The translations under genes were made by a program, and so were the position numbers. From positions 1 through 64,000 of the forward strand of contig NZ_JAJNDU010000005.1 of the NCBI RefSeq assembly GCF_021043365.1: 64,000 nt of DNA. The letters run 5' to 3'. Below the pieces are notes generated by a model. The model saw nothing but the letters and a program-made list of their open reading frames with translations. It had not been told where the DNA came from and made no database searches. Below, one piece after another: positions 38,791 to 48,884 of this stretch. The DNA is from Sphingomonas sp. IC-11 (GTDB taxonomy: Bacteria; Pseudomonadota; Alphaproteobacteria; Sphingomonadales; Sphingomonadaceae). Position 1 is the stretch's first letter; each line of letters starts with the position of its first letter.

Positions 38791-39607
38791 GGACGGAATC
38801 GTGGTGCCATTATCATGCTGGAGCAACGTGTAGGATGGTCCGCTTCCTGCCGTTCGAGGAGTCTGGCGCTAACGGCAGCTATCGCGGGGTGGTAGCCCCA
38901 AAGCGGACTGGCGGCTAGCGGCCCAGTTCCAGCCGTCTAAGGGCACCTAGCTCAGTGACCCGTCCGGGGAACACGCAAGCCGCAGTGAATGTCATTACGA
39001 TAAGCAAGCGTAGGGCAGAGGCTTACTTCGTTCGTCCAATCTCGTCCGCGATGAGCCGCCCCGGACCAGGCATGAACTTATGGCCACCAATATGACGGTG
39101 TTGCAAAGGAAGCCTTTTTCGCAGTGAAAACAACGTGGCTTGGCGGCCTCCGTCTCCGCCACCCAGTCCCAAGACATTGAGGAAGTTGTGTTTTCCCGCA
39201 GAAAGCAGCGCGCTTCCGCGCGCTTTCTGGTCGCTTCCGTACAGGGAGAATTTCTCCGGCCGAGAACAGGCGGCTGCCGGCTCCATCAATCTCCGCTCTC
39301 TCCGCGCGCAGTACGGTTCAACGTTGCTCACGCCGAATGCGGTTTTCGCTGCTAGCAGGGTATTTACAGGGATTATCGGGTAAATCCTTTACGCTCGGCC
39401 GCCGTCGGCGATCAGAAAACCGCGGAATTGTGCGGTCGGTGAGCGCGCTACCCTAGACAGCGGAACAGGGAACTTTGCAGCGACAGCAACGAACGCGAGC
39501 GGCTGATCTGAGAACATAGCTGCCCTCCACCGTGCGCGTCGCTGCGACTGAAAAGCTGCGTCTGGACTTCAATGCCCCGTGAGCCCTGATACGGCTCGGA
39601 GGTGGTC
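38791..39607. other. Long intergenic region, no gene
   Basis: About 800 bases with only short shadow frames on both strands. No tRNA, hairpin array or repeat was recognised. GGAAC occurs twice near 39460 but with no CGTT at the right spacing. Confidence 0.5.
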
Positions 39608-39817
39608 ATGAGTGAAGCCGAGGATTTGGTCATACGCCTGCTGACGGCAGCCGGCATGATCATGGAGGACACGGCCGAGGCAGCCGTGATCCGCATTGGC
39701 GATATCAGAACCGACGTTCGCGTCGCGGTGGTGCTCGCCGCAGGCGAAGACACCGCGGTGCTGGCGCGCGCGGCTGCCATCATTACCCGCCGCTTCGCTC
39801 AATCCAGCGGCTCGTAG
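39608..39817 (+). CDS. Small conserved-looking protein (69 residues)
   Basis: It starts MSEAEDLVIRLLTAAGMIME and is followed by AAVIRIGDIRTDVRVAVVLA. CGGAGGTGGTC before the ATG is a good ribosome binding site; a GTG two codons upstream is a weaker alternative. No family was recognised. The composition (alternating hydrophobic and acidic stretches) suggests a compact alpha/beta fold. Confidence 0.55.
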   Translation: MSEAEDLVIRLLTAAGMIMEDTAEAAVIRIGDIRTDVRVAVVLAAGEDTAVLARAAAIITRRFAQSSGS

Positions 39818-40089
39818 GCGAGCGCATCACCTAAGCACATACCTGTTGATTCGGGCTCGGACTTAAGCCGCTGAAGGCGTCTTGCGAGCCATCCTGGTAA
39901 AAGATCGCCTCCTACAGCGCTGTACGGGCCGGTCTTGAATTTCGCGCTTGACCAGCGTGTCAGGCGCATCCAACACTCTAGTTCTGCTGAAGGAAAGTTT
40001 GATCCATCCGCTTTTAGCGGAAGGTCTTAAGTTTCCTGCGGTCCGATGCCGACGTGGGAAATCCAGTCCGGCATCGTAAGGATTGTGTT

Positions 40090-41441
40090 ATGCCTAAGGT
40101 ACAGCAGAAAGCGACATCAAAGCAAAGTGCGGTGTTGCCCCTAAAGATCGAGCAGCGGCTCCTCAAACATCTTCGTCCCTCGCCCACGAACGCGAAACTA
40201 CACAGTGATGTACAGCTGCGCTCCTTGGCGCGCAGCATCCAGTCCAACGGCTCGTGAACCCCATCCTGGCCGACGCAGACGGTGAGATCATCGCCGGGCA
40301 TGCGCGCTACGAGGCGGCGCTGCGACTGGGGTTAAAGCAGGTCCCGGTCATCGTTCTGGACCATCTAAGCGAGGCGGCGAAACGCGCCTATCGCATTGCC
40401 GACAACCGCCTGGCCGAGGTCGGCACACGCTGGTCGGTCGAGCTGCTGCGGCTGGAAGTCGACACCATCATGGAGCTAGACGCCGGTTTCGACATCAGCC
40501 TGACCGGCTTCGAGGCAGCCGAGCTCGACATCCGCTTCGACGCGGTCGACAGCAAGAAGGAGCAGGCCGACCCACCCGTCCCTGAGGTTCAGGCGTCAGC
40601 AGTAACGAAACTCGGCGACATCTGGCAGATCGGCGACCATCGCCTGATCTGCGGTGATGCGACGCTGCGCGAGACGTACACTGCCCTGCTCGGCCGCGAG
40701 CGTGTCGCGATGATGATCGGCGATCCGCCTTATAACGTGAAGATCAACGGTCACGTCAGCGGCAAGGGAAAGAACAAGCACCGCGAGTTCGTCGTGGCTT
40801 CCGGCGAGATGAGCGATGCCGAGTTCCGGCAATTCCTGCTCGCTTTCATGGCCCAGTGTGCCGCCTTCAGCAAAGCCGGGGCGCTGCACTACGTCTGCAT
40901 GGATTGGCTACACCTGCCGCAGCTGCTCTCGGCAGGATCGGTGGCTTATGACGAGTATAAAAACCTGTGCGTCTGGACGAAGAGCCAGGGCGGCATGGGC
41001 TCGCTGTATCGCTCGCAGCATGAGCTGGTAGCGGTATTCAAGCACGGGACGGCACCGCACATCAACAATATTGAACTGGGCAAGCACGGCCGCAACCGCA
41101 CCAACGTCTGGGCATACGCTGGCATGAACAGCTTTGGAAAGGAGCGCGACGTGAACCTCGCGCTGCATCCCACGGTTAAACCGCTGATCATGATCCGCGA
41201 CGCGATCCTCGATGCCAGCAACCGCGAGGATCTTGTGCTCGATCCGTTCGGCGGATCGGGCACGACGTTGCTTGCCGCCGATGCAGTAAATCGCCGCGCC
41301 CGGCTGATCGAACTCGACCCGTTGTACCGCGACGTCATCGTCCGCCGCGCCGAGCAGGCGCTGGGCGTTGTCGCGACGCTGGCCGGTTCAGGCCACAGCT
41401 TTGCGGAGGTCGCAGCCGACCGGGCGGTGTCGCATGGCTGA
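40090..41441 (+). pseudogene. ParB-like/DNA methyltransferase gene with a frameshift
   Basis: A ParB/Srx-type N-terminal domain (LRPSPTNAKLHSDVQLRSLA) runs from 40090 to a stop at 40257. The rest (NPILADADGEIIAGHARYEA, then the methyltransferase) is in another frame from 40254. One missing base near 40250 (GGCTCGTGAAC for GGCTTCGTGAAC) breaks the expected G-F-V-N-P motif. The C-terminal part has DPPYNVKI (catalytic motif IV) and VLDPFGGSGTTLLAA (SAM motif I), typical of N4-cytosine or N6-adenine methylases. The second frame has its own GTG sharing bases with the stop (GTGA), so re-initiation could still make the methylase. Followed by DUF5681 and terminase genes. Confidence 0.8.
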
Positions 41442-41811
41442 CCGTAGCTATGAGGTCGGCTACGGCAAACCGCCGACGCAGCACCGGTTCAAGCGCGGCC
41501 AGTCGGGCAATCCGCGCGGGCGCCCGAAGGGAGCACGCGGGTTCAAGACGCTGGTGGAAGAAATGCTCAGCGAGCTCGTCACGGTCAACGTCGCTGGTCG
41601 TAAGCGCAAAGTGAGTGTCGTTGTCGCAGCGTTGAAGCGCCTGGCGCAGAAAGCGGTGAACGATGGCGATCCACGAGCACTCGATCGCCTGCTTGGCTTA
41701 GCCCAGCTGGCTGATGCCGGGCGGCCGGCTGATGCGCCAGAGCCGACAGCCGACGACCTGGCCGTCTTTGAACAGCTTAAGCGAGATTTGATGGGAGATC
41801 AGCATGACTGA
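41434..41811 (+). CDS. DUF5681 domain protein
   Basis: This 125-residue protein begins ADRSYEVGYGKPPTQHRFKR and GQSGNPRGRPKGARGF, the defining DUF5681 motif. The rest is helical with a charged C-terminus (DDLAVFEQLKRDLMG). Members are found just before terminase large-subunit genes and may be DNA-binding or small-terminase-like. It overlaps the methylase by 8 bases and the terminase by 8 bases. Confidence 0.85.
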   Translation: MADRSYEVGYGKPPTQHRFKRGQSGNPRGRPKGARGFKTLVEEMLSELVTVNVAGRKRKVSVVVAALKRLAQKAVNDGDPRALDRLLGLAQLADAGRPADAPEPTADDLAVFEQLKRDLMGDQHD

Positions 41812-43240
41812 TATTTGCATGCTTGACGCTGCCATGCGGCAGGATCTGTTCTTATTTGTTCACCGCGTCTTTCGCGAGGTCGTGCCCGGGACCGAGTTCA
41901 TCCCCAACTGGCATCTGCGCGCCATTACGCATGTGCTGACCGAGGTCGGCTCGGGCGCTCGCCGGCGGCAGGTCATCGAAGTGCCGCCGCGGTCGCTCAA
42001 GTCGATCTGCGCCTCGGTTGCGCTCGTTGCCTGGCTGCTCGGCCGCGATCCGACCCGCAAGATCATCTGCGTGAGCTACTCGCAGGAACTCGCCTCGCGC
42101 TTCTCGCTGCTGACGCGGCAGGTGATGAAGAGTGACTGGTACCAGCGGATGTTCCCGGGAACGCGGATCAGTCCTGAAAAGGATCGAGAAAGCTACTTCC
42201 GTACAACGTTCGGCGGCTTTCGTGACTCCACATCGGTTGGTGGTACCCTCACCGGCAACGGCGCGGATCTCATCATCATCGACGACCCGGCAAAGCCCGA
42301 CGAGATGATGTCGGAGAGCCAGCGCGACAGCGTGAACGACTGGTTCGACCGAACACTGATCACGCGCCTCAACAACAAGGCCAAGGACGGCATCCTGCTG
42401 GTCATGCAGCGCCTGCACCCCAGCGATCTTGCCGGACATGTCCGGGCACAGGGCGGGTGGGATGTGCTCAGTATCCCCGCCATTGCGACCCAAGATGAAG
42501 AGATCCCGCTCGGAGCAAAGGTCCATCGTCGGCGCGCTGGCGAGGTACTCGATCCGGCGCGCGAACCGCTTGCCGTTCTTCACGAGCTTAAACTCTCGAT
42601 GGGGTCGCGCAACTTCGAAGCGCAATACCAGCAGAACCCGTTAGCGCTCGATGGCGGCGTGCTGGACTGGCGCTGGTTCAGGACGTTCACGGAGCTTCCG
42701 GAATTGGAACGCCCGCGCATCATCCAGAGTTGGGATTGTGCGTCCAAGAACACTGAGTTCAGCGACTACAGCGTATGCACGACGTGGCTCGTGCATGACG
42801 GTAGCTACTATCTGGTCGACCTGTTCCGAAAAAAGCTGATCTTTCCCGAACTCATTCAGGTCTCGAAGGAGTTGGCGGTGCGCTGGCGCCCAACGGAGGT
42901 TCTGATCGAGGACGCGGCAGCGGGCATCCAGCTAATTCAGCAACTGGTGTTCGATAGGCCGACTTGCATGCCGTTGCCAAAGCGGATCAAGCCGGAAAAG
43001 GATAAGCGGACTCGCGCGCACACGGTCGCGCCGGTGCTGGAGCAAGGACGCGTGTTCATTCCACTCACTGCCCCCTGGTTAGACGATTTCAGGCTTGAGC
43101 TGATACAATTCCCTGATGGCAAATACGACGACCAGATCGACAGCGTGACGCAGTTCTTGGGATATGCTGAACGGCAGCGCATGAGGGGCCCGTCCGTCGT
43201 TTGCATGCCCATGTTCGGCCGCAGAGATACAAAGCGCTAG
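41804..43240 (+). CDS. Phage terminase large subunit-like protein (TerL)
   Basis: This 478-residue packaging ATPase-nuclease has a Walker-A-like VPPRSLKS at residues 60-67 and ADLIIIDDPAKPDEM as Walker B. A C-terminal RNase-H-type nuclease follows, with Asp residues in SWDCASKNTEFSDYSV, VLIEDAAAG and KYDDQIDSVTQFL. In phages it powers DNA packaging. Here no portal, capsid or small-terminase gene follows; the next gene is convergent and the two stops share CTAG. So it is an orphan packaging enzyme in a three-gene cassette. Confidence 0.9.
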   Translation: MTDICMLDAAMRQDLFLFVHRVFREVVPGTEFIPNWHLRAITHVLTEVGSGARRRQVIEVPPRSLKSICASVALVAWLLGRDPTRKIICVSYSQELASRFSLLTRQVMKSDWYQRMFPGTRISPEKDRESYFRTTFGGFRDSTSVGGTLTGNGADLIIIDDPAKPDEMMSESQRDSVNDWFDRTLITRLNNKAKDGILLVMQRLHPSDLAGHVRAQGGWDVLSIPAIATQDEEIPLGAKVHRRRAGEVLDPAREPLAVLHELKLSMGSRNFEAQYQQNPLALDGGVLDWRWFRTFTELPELERPRIIQSWDCASKNTEFSDYSVCTTWLVHDGSYYLVDLFRKKLIFPELIQVSKELAVRWRPTEVLIEDAAAGIQLIQQLVFDRPTCMPLPKRIKPEKDKRTRAHTVAPVLEQGRVFIPLTAPWLDDFRLELIQFPDGKYDDQIDSVTQFLGYAERQRMRGPSVVCMPMFGRRDTKR

Positions 43241-43647
43241 CCCGCGGCGACCTCCGCTTCGACGTCGCCAAAACGATATGCAGCGAGATCCAGCGTCATC
43301 GATTTGGATGGACGAGGGCAGCTATAGGCACCGCCCTCGAGCCACGACTTCGTCTTGGTGAACCCATAAGTTTCGGCGAAGCGGACAAGATCATCGTGCG
43401 GCGCGACATACCACGCGCCATCGACATGGAAGGCGATCCAGATGTCGCGCCCGACGTACTTGCGATCGATGTACCAGGGTCCCTTCAGCTGGACCTTGCA
43501 GGTCACGCCATCGCTCTCACGATAGAGGATGAAGTCGACTCCGCCATCGTACACCGGGATGAAGGCGTTGAAGCCATTCTCGAGTGCAAGCGTCACCAGC
43601 GCATTGCGGTTGATGACTTCGCGCACCTGCGACTTGTACCGGCTCAT
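43237..43647 (-). CDS. PD-(D/E)XK-like nuclease family protein (intron-endonuclease type)
   Basis: This 136-residue protein begins MSRYKSQVREVINRNALVTL. VYDGGVDFILYRE then CKVQLKG gives Asp38 and a Q-x-K (Gln53, Lys55), the PD-(D/E)XK variant seen in small group-I-intron-type or Holliday-type nucleases. FHVDGAWYVAPHDD follows. It is divergently transcribed from an XRE regulator, across a spacer with operator repeats, an arrangement like that of a controller protein and its restriction endonuclease. Function is inferred. Confidence 0.6.
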   Translation of the reverse strand: MSRYKSQVREVINRNALVTLALENGFNAFIPVYDGGVDFILYRESDGVTCKVQLKGPWYIDRKYVGRDIWIAFHVDGAWYVAPHDDLVRFAETYGFTKTKSWLEGGAYSCPRPSKSMTLDLAAYRFGDVEAEVAAG

Positions 43648-43667
43648 CCCTGCCCCTCGTGTCGACT

Positions 43668-43724
43668 ATCAGTGACACGGCTGTCACTCTACGTCCTCCA
43701 CCAGTCAACCGCATTGTCACTGAT
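43668..43724. promoter_or_regulatory. Operator repeats between nuclease and XRE gene
   Basis: ATCAGTGACA (43668-43677), spacer CGGC, TGTCACT (43682-43688) form a 7-bp inverted repeat; the exact reverse complement TGTCACTGAT recurs at 43715-43724. The three half-sites lie between two divergent start codons (43647 minus and 43767 plus). They look like binding sites for the XRE protein. Confidence 0.65.
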
Positions 43725-43766
43725 CGTCTGTAGATCGATGATCGACAGACGCGTCTCTGCTGAGAC

Positions 43767-43976
43767 GTGGACATACGCGCGCGTCTTGGTGGCAACATTC
43801 GCCGGCTCAGGCTGGAGAAAGGGTGGAGCCAGGAGGCGTATGCCGACGAAGCCGGCATCCACCGCACCTACGTCAGCGACATCGAGCGCGGCGCGCGCAA
43901 CCCGACCATCACCGTCGTTGAGAAGCTTGCGGCGCCGCTTGGGGTGACCGCCGGCGCTCTGCTCGACGGACGTTGA
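43767..43976 (+). CDS. XRE-family helix-turn-helix regulator (C-protein-like)
   Basis: This 69-residue regulator starts at a GTG. The HTH spans RARLGGNIRRLRLEKGWSQE, AYADEAGIHRTYVSDIERG and ARNPTITVVEKLAAPLGV. Its size and isolation match controller (C) proteins of restriction-modification systems. Operator repeats just upstream support autoregulation and control of the divergent nuclease. Confidence 0.82.
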   Translation: MDIRARLGGNIRRLRLEKGWSQEAYADEAGIHRTYVSDIERGARNPTITVVEKLAAPLGVTAGALLDGR

Positions 43977-44201
43977 GAAGCCGTTTACCAAATCGCCTGT
44001 GTCGTCGAGAGAACGTCTGCGTCCGAGGCAAACTTGGTGGATTACGGCCCGGCTGCTTTCGGGTGCTGAGGTGGCGTAAACAGCCTTTCGTTCAGATGTT
44101 GCCGGCCGGCAGCTACGCGCCCCAGAGGCAGTCCTTGAACTGCCCGGTCCGATTTCCCGGAAGCGGCCATTCTCAGCAGCAATTCACGCTTCGTCTGGCG
44201 A

Positions 44202-44525
44202 TCAATCTTCTCGACCGATAACTGCAATGGACCCGCACAACGCGATGTGGCTTAGCGAAAGGATCAGATCGCGACCCAGCGGCGTTCCTGCGCGCTGACG
44301 CATTGCGCTGGGCAAGGACGGGCATTCGGCAAGCTGCGTAGCCCCGAGCATTTGCGCCACCTCGTCTATTTGTTGCTCATCGACCCGCATGCGCGCGAAC
44401 CGCAGCGCGTCAATCAGTCCGGCATAATGCGCATCCGGCCCACGTGCGGCTGCGACGCCTTGCGCCATGAACAGGTGCGAACTGGCAATCGGCCCAAACT
44501 CGGGAACCTTCGCTCGCATGTTCAA
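44202..44525 (-). CDS. Hypothetical protein, uncertain
   Basis: A 107-residue frame (starting MNMRAKVPEFGPIASSHLFM) with a plausible helix (GLIDALRFARMRVDEQQIDE). No family, no clear ribosome binding site. It may be real but is weakly supported. Confidence 0.3.
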   Translation of the reverse strand: MNMRAKVPEFGPIASSHLFMAQGVAAARGPDAHYAGLIDALRFARMRVDEQQIDEVAQMLGATQLAECPSLPSAMRQRAGTPLGRDLILSLSHIALCGSIAVIGRED

Positions 44526-45342
44526 TTCGCCTTGCCCTCATCGATCACAACCGCCATTCCCTCCGCGATCCCGAGCGCGATCGTTGCTCCCTCGCCATCA
44601 TCCGGGATATCGGCGCGCAGCGCCAATCACGAGGCCTGCAAAAATTTCCTTGGCGTGTCCGTCGATCGCGAGGGGCTCGATTGAACCGGCTTGAGATATC
44701 GCTGTAGAAGGTGATCGGCACGCCCCGTCCGCCGGTCTCCGGTGACCTTGGCAGTTGCCTCTGGCGCTATCGCCGCCCGTCGAGGAAGCGCGGCAAGGAT
44801 CGCGCCGGCCGCGCCGCTAGCGCAGAGATTGATCGTGACGCTGGCATCGGAGGACGACCGTCGCCCCCCGCTTCAGAGAGCGAGCTCAGGCGCGGCATCG
44901 CTTGCGTTCGCCCTGAAGTCGTCCAGCACCGAGCGCACCGTGACCCTATCCAAGTTGAGCAAGCGCGCGAGTTGGCCCACCTCAGCAACCCATCCTTCCA
45001 ATCACGGCCCCGCTGTCAAAGCGCCTCTACAGCGGCTTGGGGAGGGGGTGATCTAAGACAAGACAGATAAAGCTCTGGTCGGCCGCCTGTAGAGGCCCTA
45101 TAGGCACTGTGCAAGTGCAGCATACTTACGGAAGATCACGGGTCAGCAAGAAGATGTGGTTGCGATCTTGCGTCGTAGGGCGCTCCGATTCCTGCTCCGT
45201 GCTGGGCGTGGCTGAGGTCGGCTTCACGTAAGCTTAGAAGACCATGGTCGGCACTCGCAAACCTCGCACGCACCGCCGTGTACGCTGTTCGGGCTGAGCT
45301 GAACCCGGGTCCGAAGCGGTGGTTTCATCAGGGAGGCGAAAG
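44526..45342. other. Intergenic region with possible gene debris
   Basis: The minus strand at roughly 44880-45000 contains a helix-like reading GQLARLLNLDRVTVRSVLDD in a short frame that looks coding in composition but has no recognised family and no good start. The right 250 bases, before the TTG of the gmd-like gene, are presumably its promoter region. Confidence 0.4.
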
Positions 45343-46470
45343 TTGAACGGAAAGAAAGTAGCACTCATCACCGGTGTCACCGGTCAGGATGGTTCCTACT
45401 TAGCAGAGTTCCTGCTCGAGAAAGGCTACGAGGTTCATGGGATTAAGCGCCGCGCCTCCCTGTTTAACACGCAGCGTATCGATCACATCTACCAGGATCC
45501 GCACGCGCAGTCGCCCGACCTGAAGCTGCATTATGGCGATCTGTCAGATACATCCAACCTGACCCGCATCGTTCAGGAGATACAGCCCGACGAAATCTAT
45601 AATCTTGGCGCGCAGAGCCATGTCGCCGTCAGCTTCGAGGCGCCCGAATATACCGCGGATGTTGATGCTATCGGCACGTTGCGCCTGCTCGAGGCGGTGC
45701 GCTTTTTGGGGCTCGAAAAGAAAACGCGCTTCTACCAGGCGTCCACGTCCGAGCTTTATGGTCTGGTGCAGGAAACGCCGCAGCGCGAGACCACGCCGTT
45801 CTATCCGCGATCGCCTTATGCCGTGGCTAAGCTTTACGCCTATTGGATCACGGTCAATTACCGCGAAGCCTATGGCATGTATGCCTGCAATGGCGTCCTC
45901 TTCAACCATGAAAGCCCGCGCCGCGGCGAGACGTTCGTGACGCGCAAGATCACCCGTGGTCTGTCGAATATCGCGCAAGGGCTGGAGCCCTGCCTCTACA
46001 TGGGCAACATCGATTCACTGCGCGACTGGGGCCACGCCAAGGATTATGTCCGCATGCAGTGGATGATGCTGCAGCAGGATCAGCCCGAGGACTTCGTGAT
46101 CGCTACCGGCGCGCAATATTCAGTGCGCGAGTTCATCACTTGGTCGGCGCAGCACCTTGGCATCACGCTCCGGTTCGAGGGCGAGGGCGTCGAGGAAGTC
46201 GGCATCGTGGATGCCGTTACCGGCGATGATGCGCCGGCGGTTAAGACAGGCGACGTGATCGTCCGCATCGACCCACGCTACTTCCGCCCGGCCGAGGTCG
46301 ATACCTTGCTGGGCGATCCGTCCAAGGCCAAGGAGCGGCTGGGCTGGGTACCCGAGATCACCGTTCAGACCATGTGCGAGGAAATGGTCGGCGAGGACCT
46401 CAAGGTCGCCAAGCGCCACGCGCTGCTGAAACAGCACGGGTATAATGTCCCCGTCTCGCTGGAATCGTGA
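45343..46470 (+). CDS. gmd: GDP-mannose 4,6-dehydratase
   Basis: This 375-residue short-chain dehydratase turns GDP-mannose into GDP-4-keto-6-deoxymannose. It has the NADP glycine motif [19 protein letters not shown] near the start, [17 protein letters not shown], the catalytic Ser/Thr-Glu and [10 protein letters not shown] (YxxxK), and [16 protein letters not shown]. The TTG at 45343 follows GGGAGGCGAAAG; the GTG at 45319 has no ribosome site. It is followed 12 bases on by the fucose synthase gene, so the two give GDP-fucose. Confidence 0.95.
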   Translation: MNGKKVALITGVTGQDGSYLAEFLLEKGYEVHGIKRRASLFNTQRIDHIYQDPHAQSPDLKLHYGDLSDTSNLTRIVQEIQPDEIYNLGAQSHVAVSFEAPEYTADVDAIGTLRLLEAVRFLGLEKKTRFYQASTSELYGLVQETPQRETTPFYPRSPYAVAKLYAYWITVNYREAYGMYACNGVLFNHESPRRGETFVTRKITRGLSNIAQGLEPCLYMGNIDSLRDWGHAKDYVRMQWMMLQQDQPEDFVIATGAQYSVREFITWSAQHLGITLRFEGEGVEEVGIVDAVTGDDAPAVKTGDVIVRIDPRYFRPAEVDTLLGDPSKAKERLGWVPEITVQTMCEEMVGEDLKVAKRHALLKQHGYNVPVSLES

Positions 46471-46482
46471 GGAGTGCCGGAT

Positions 46483-47427
46483 ATGCGCGTCTTTGTCGCA
46501 GGCCATCGCGGCATGGTTGGCGGGGCGATCAGCCGCAAGCTGACCGAGCGTGGCGCCGAAGTGGTGACGCGCACCCGCGCCGAGCTTGATCTCGCCAGCC
46601 AGGAAGCCGTGCGGGCCTTCTTCGCGGCCGAAAGGGTCGATGCCGTGGTGCTGGCAGCGGCCAAGGTGGGTGGCATCCACGCCAACAACACCTATCCGGC
46701 CGAGTTCATCTACGAAAACCTGATGATCGAGTGCAACGTCATCCATCAGGCGTTCTCCGCCGGGGTGCAGAAGCTGCTGTTTCTGGGCTCCTCGTGCATC
46801 TATCCGCGCGACGTGGCGCAGCCGATGCGTGAGGATGCGCTGCTGACGGGCATTCTCGAGCCAACCAACGAGCCTTATGCGATCGCAAAGATCGCCGGGA
46901 TCAAGCTGTGCGAAAGCTACAACCGGCAGTACGGCACCGACTATCGCAGCGTGATGCCGACCAACCTCTATGGCCCGGGTGACAATTTCCACCCCGAGAA
47001 CTCGCACGTCATGCCCGCGCTGATCCGGCGCTTTCACGAGGCGGTTCAGAGCGGGACGAAGGAAGTGGCGATCTGGGGTAGCGGCACGCCGCGGCGCGAG
47101 TTCCTGCATGTCGATGACATGGCGGAGGCATCGCTGTTCGTGCTGGATCTGCGCAAGGAGCGCTATGAGGCGAACACCCAGCCAATGCTCAGCCACATCA
47201 ACGTCGGCTATGGCGAGGACGTGACCATCCGCGAGCTGGCGCTGCTTGTGGCGGAAGTGACCGGCTTCACGGGCGAGATCGTGTTCGACGCGTCCAAACC
47301 CGACGGCACCATGCGCAAGCTGATGGATTCCAGCCGACTGACCGCCATGGGATGGACGCCCACCGTGAAGTTGGAAGAAGGCATCAGAGATGCCTATGAG
47401 TGGTTCAAGCTCAACGTTAAGTCGTGA
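46483..47427 (+). CDS. fcl: GDP-L-fucose synthase
   Basis: This 314-residue epimerase-reductase converts the Gmd product to GDP-L-fucose. It has the Rossmann [45 protein letters not shown] and the YAIAKIAG catalytic Tyr-Lys. ATG at 46483 is 9 bases after GAGGAG, better than the GTG at 46474. It forms an operon with gmd and heads the surface-polysaccharide cluster. Confidence 0.95.
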   Translation: MRVFVAGHRGMVGGAISRKLTERGAEVVTRTRAELDLASQEAVRAFFAAERVDAVVLAAAKVGGIHANNTYPAEFIYENLMIECNVIHQAFSAGVQKLLFLGSSCIYPRDVAQPMREDALLTGILEPTNEPYAIAKIAGIKLCESYNRQYGTDYRSVMPTNLYGPGDNFHPENSHVMPALIRRFHEAVQSGTKEVAIWGSGTPRREFLHVDDMAEASLFVLDLRKERYEANTQPMLSHINVGYGEDVTIRELALLVAEVTGFTGEIVFDASKPDGTMRKLMDSSRLTAMGWTPTVKLEEGIRDAYEWFKLNVKS

Positions 47428-47533
47428 CGAACGTGGTCATAAAATATCTTTCGTTCTCCATGAACCTGACTGGAAGTTTGCCTCAGACTGGCTCCCATGA
47501 TGATGCTGAAGCTAAGCAAGGTGGAAGTGCGAC

Positions 47534-48328
47534 GTGATCCACTCTCCTGATGCAAATCAGACAGTGACGGCCTCAGGCACGCCTGCGACGCGTGTGCTCG
47601 GTGTGCCGGTAAGCACCGTCAATATGCCGCAGGCGATCGCCGTGGTGCTGTCTTGGCTCAGGGCTGGGAAGGCGCATTACATCTGTGTGCGGGACGTTCA
47701 CGGGATCATGCGGGCGCAGGACGAAACGGAACTTCTCGAGATTCACGATCACGCGGGGCTGGTGACGCCCGATGGCATGCCGCTCGTATGGCTAGCGCGC
47801 TGGCGTGGGCATGGCCATGTCGGCCGCGTATGCGGTGCCGACTTGGTCGCGGAGCTGTGCGCGGCAAGCATTGAGCATGGCATCGGCCACTATTTCTATG
47901 GCGGCAAGCCCGGAGTTGCCGAGCGCATGGCGGCGGCGCTGATGGCGCGCTTCCCGGGGCTCAAGGTTGTTGGAACGAACACGCCCCCGTTCGGCGCCAT
48001 GAGCGCGGAAGAAGACGCCGCCCATACTGCCGAAATAACGGCATCGGGGGCAGGCATCGTGTGGGTGGGGCTTTCCACACCGAAGCAGGAATATTGGATG
48101 CGCGACCATGTTGATCGTATTCCGGGCGCGACGCTGATCGGCGTGGGCGCGGCTTTCGACTTTTACGCTGGCGACGTGAAGCGAGCGCCCGAATGGATGC
48201 ACCACCGAGGGCTCGAATGGCTCCATCGTCTCGCCAGCGAACCGCGCCGGCTGTGGCGCCGCTATCTGGTGCTTGCGCCCAAGTTCGTGCTGATGGTCGG
48301 CCGGCGCGGCTTAGGTCGAGGCGCGTGA
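47534..48328 (+). CDS. WecG/TagA/CpsF family glycosyltransferase
   Basis: This 264-residue GT26 enzyme has VLGVPVSTVNMPQAIAVVLS, LVTPDGMPLVWLARWRGHG (the family's D-G-x-P motif) and GLSTPKQEYWMRDH. GVGAAFDFYAGDVKRAPEWM then the C-terminal RHLASEP-like RLASEPRRLWRRYLVLAP membrane-association tail follow. It transfers a sugar to a lipid-linked intermediate. Starts at a GTG. Confidence 0.9.
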   Translation: MIHSPDANQTVTASGTPATRVLGVPVSTVNMPQAIAVVLSWLRAGKAHYICVRDVHGIMRAQDETELLEIHDHAGLVTPDGMPLVWLARWRGHGHVGRVCGADLVAELCAASIEHGIGHYFYGGKPGVAERMAAALMARFPGLKVVGTNTPPFGAMSAEEDAAHTAEITASGAGIVWVGLSTPKQEYWMRDHVDRIPGATLIGVGAAFDFYAGDVKRAPEWMHHRGLEWLHRLASEPRRLWRRYLVLAPKFVLMVGRRGLGRGA

Positions 48329-48341
48329 TCAGGGACGGCCG

Positions 48342-48884
48342 GTGATCGGGCGAATTTGGAAGCGGGCTAAGCAGCAGGCGTTCGTCAGCGGCAAGGTGGC
48401 GATCGGCGCGCGATTCCACATTGGCATGCTAAGCTACATCAGCAGCGCTGGCGGGCTGACGATCGGCGACGATGTTTATGTTGGCAAGTTCTGTTCGATC
48501 CAAGTCAACGGGCGAATTGGCAATGGTGTTCTGATCGCCAACAATGTCGGCATCGTCGGCCGGCGTGATCATGACATGCGCGCGATCGGCGTATCGGTCC
48601 GCCGCGCACCGTGGATCGGCGACACATCCGCACTCGCAGCCCACCCCCGCAACGCGATCGAGATAGGCGACGATGTTTGGGTCGGCTACGGCGCCACGAT
48701 CCTGAGCGGCATCACCGTAGGACGCGGCGCCATCGTGGCTGCCGGCGCCGTGGTCACGCTAGATGTCGCGTCATACGACATCGTCTCAGGCAATCCCGCA
48801 CGCGTAGTTGGTCGACGCTTCACCGATGCGCAGATCATCGCTCACGAGGCATCGCTGGGGCAAGCATCTGGAGCGGCGTCGTGA
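48342..48884 (+). CDS. Hexapeptide-repeat acyltransferase
   Basis: This 180-residue left-handed beta-helix acetyltransferase has imperfect hexads such as LTIGDDVYVGKFCSI and IEIGDDVWVGYGATILSGIT, VGRGAIVAAGAVVTLDV and the C-terminal VSGNPARVVGRR. It probably O-acetylates the polysaccharide. GTG start at 48342; its stop overlaps the glycosyltransferase start (GTGA). Confidence 0.87.
   Translation: MIGRIWKRAKQQAFVSGKVAIGARFHIGMLSYISSAGGLTIGDDVYVGKFCSIQVNGRIGNGVLIANNVGIVGRRDHDMRAIGVSVRRAPWIGDTSALAAHPRNAIEIGDDVWVGYGATILSGITVGRGAIVAAGAVVTLDVASYDIVSGNPARVVGRRFTDAQIIAHEASLGQASGAAS

Noticed and set aside
39460..39495. EcfG promoter near two GGAAC copies
   Set aside because: At 16-base spacing the -10 reads CGAA or ACAG; no CGTT is present.
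40090..43976. Prophage
   Set aside because: A terminase large subunit is present but no portal, capsid, tail, lysis or integrase genes follow, so only an orphan cassette is called.
44711..45070. Plus-strand hypothetical gene before gmd
   Set aside because: Low-complexity Arg/Ser/Pro composition, no start signal, and the opposite strand has a better-looking frame.
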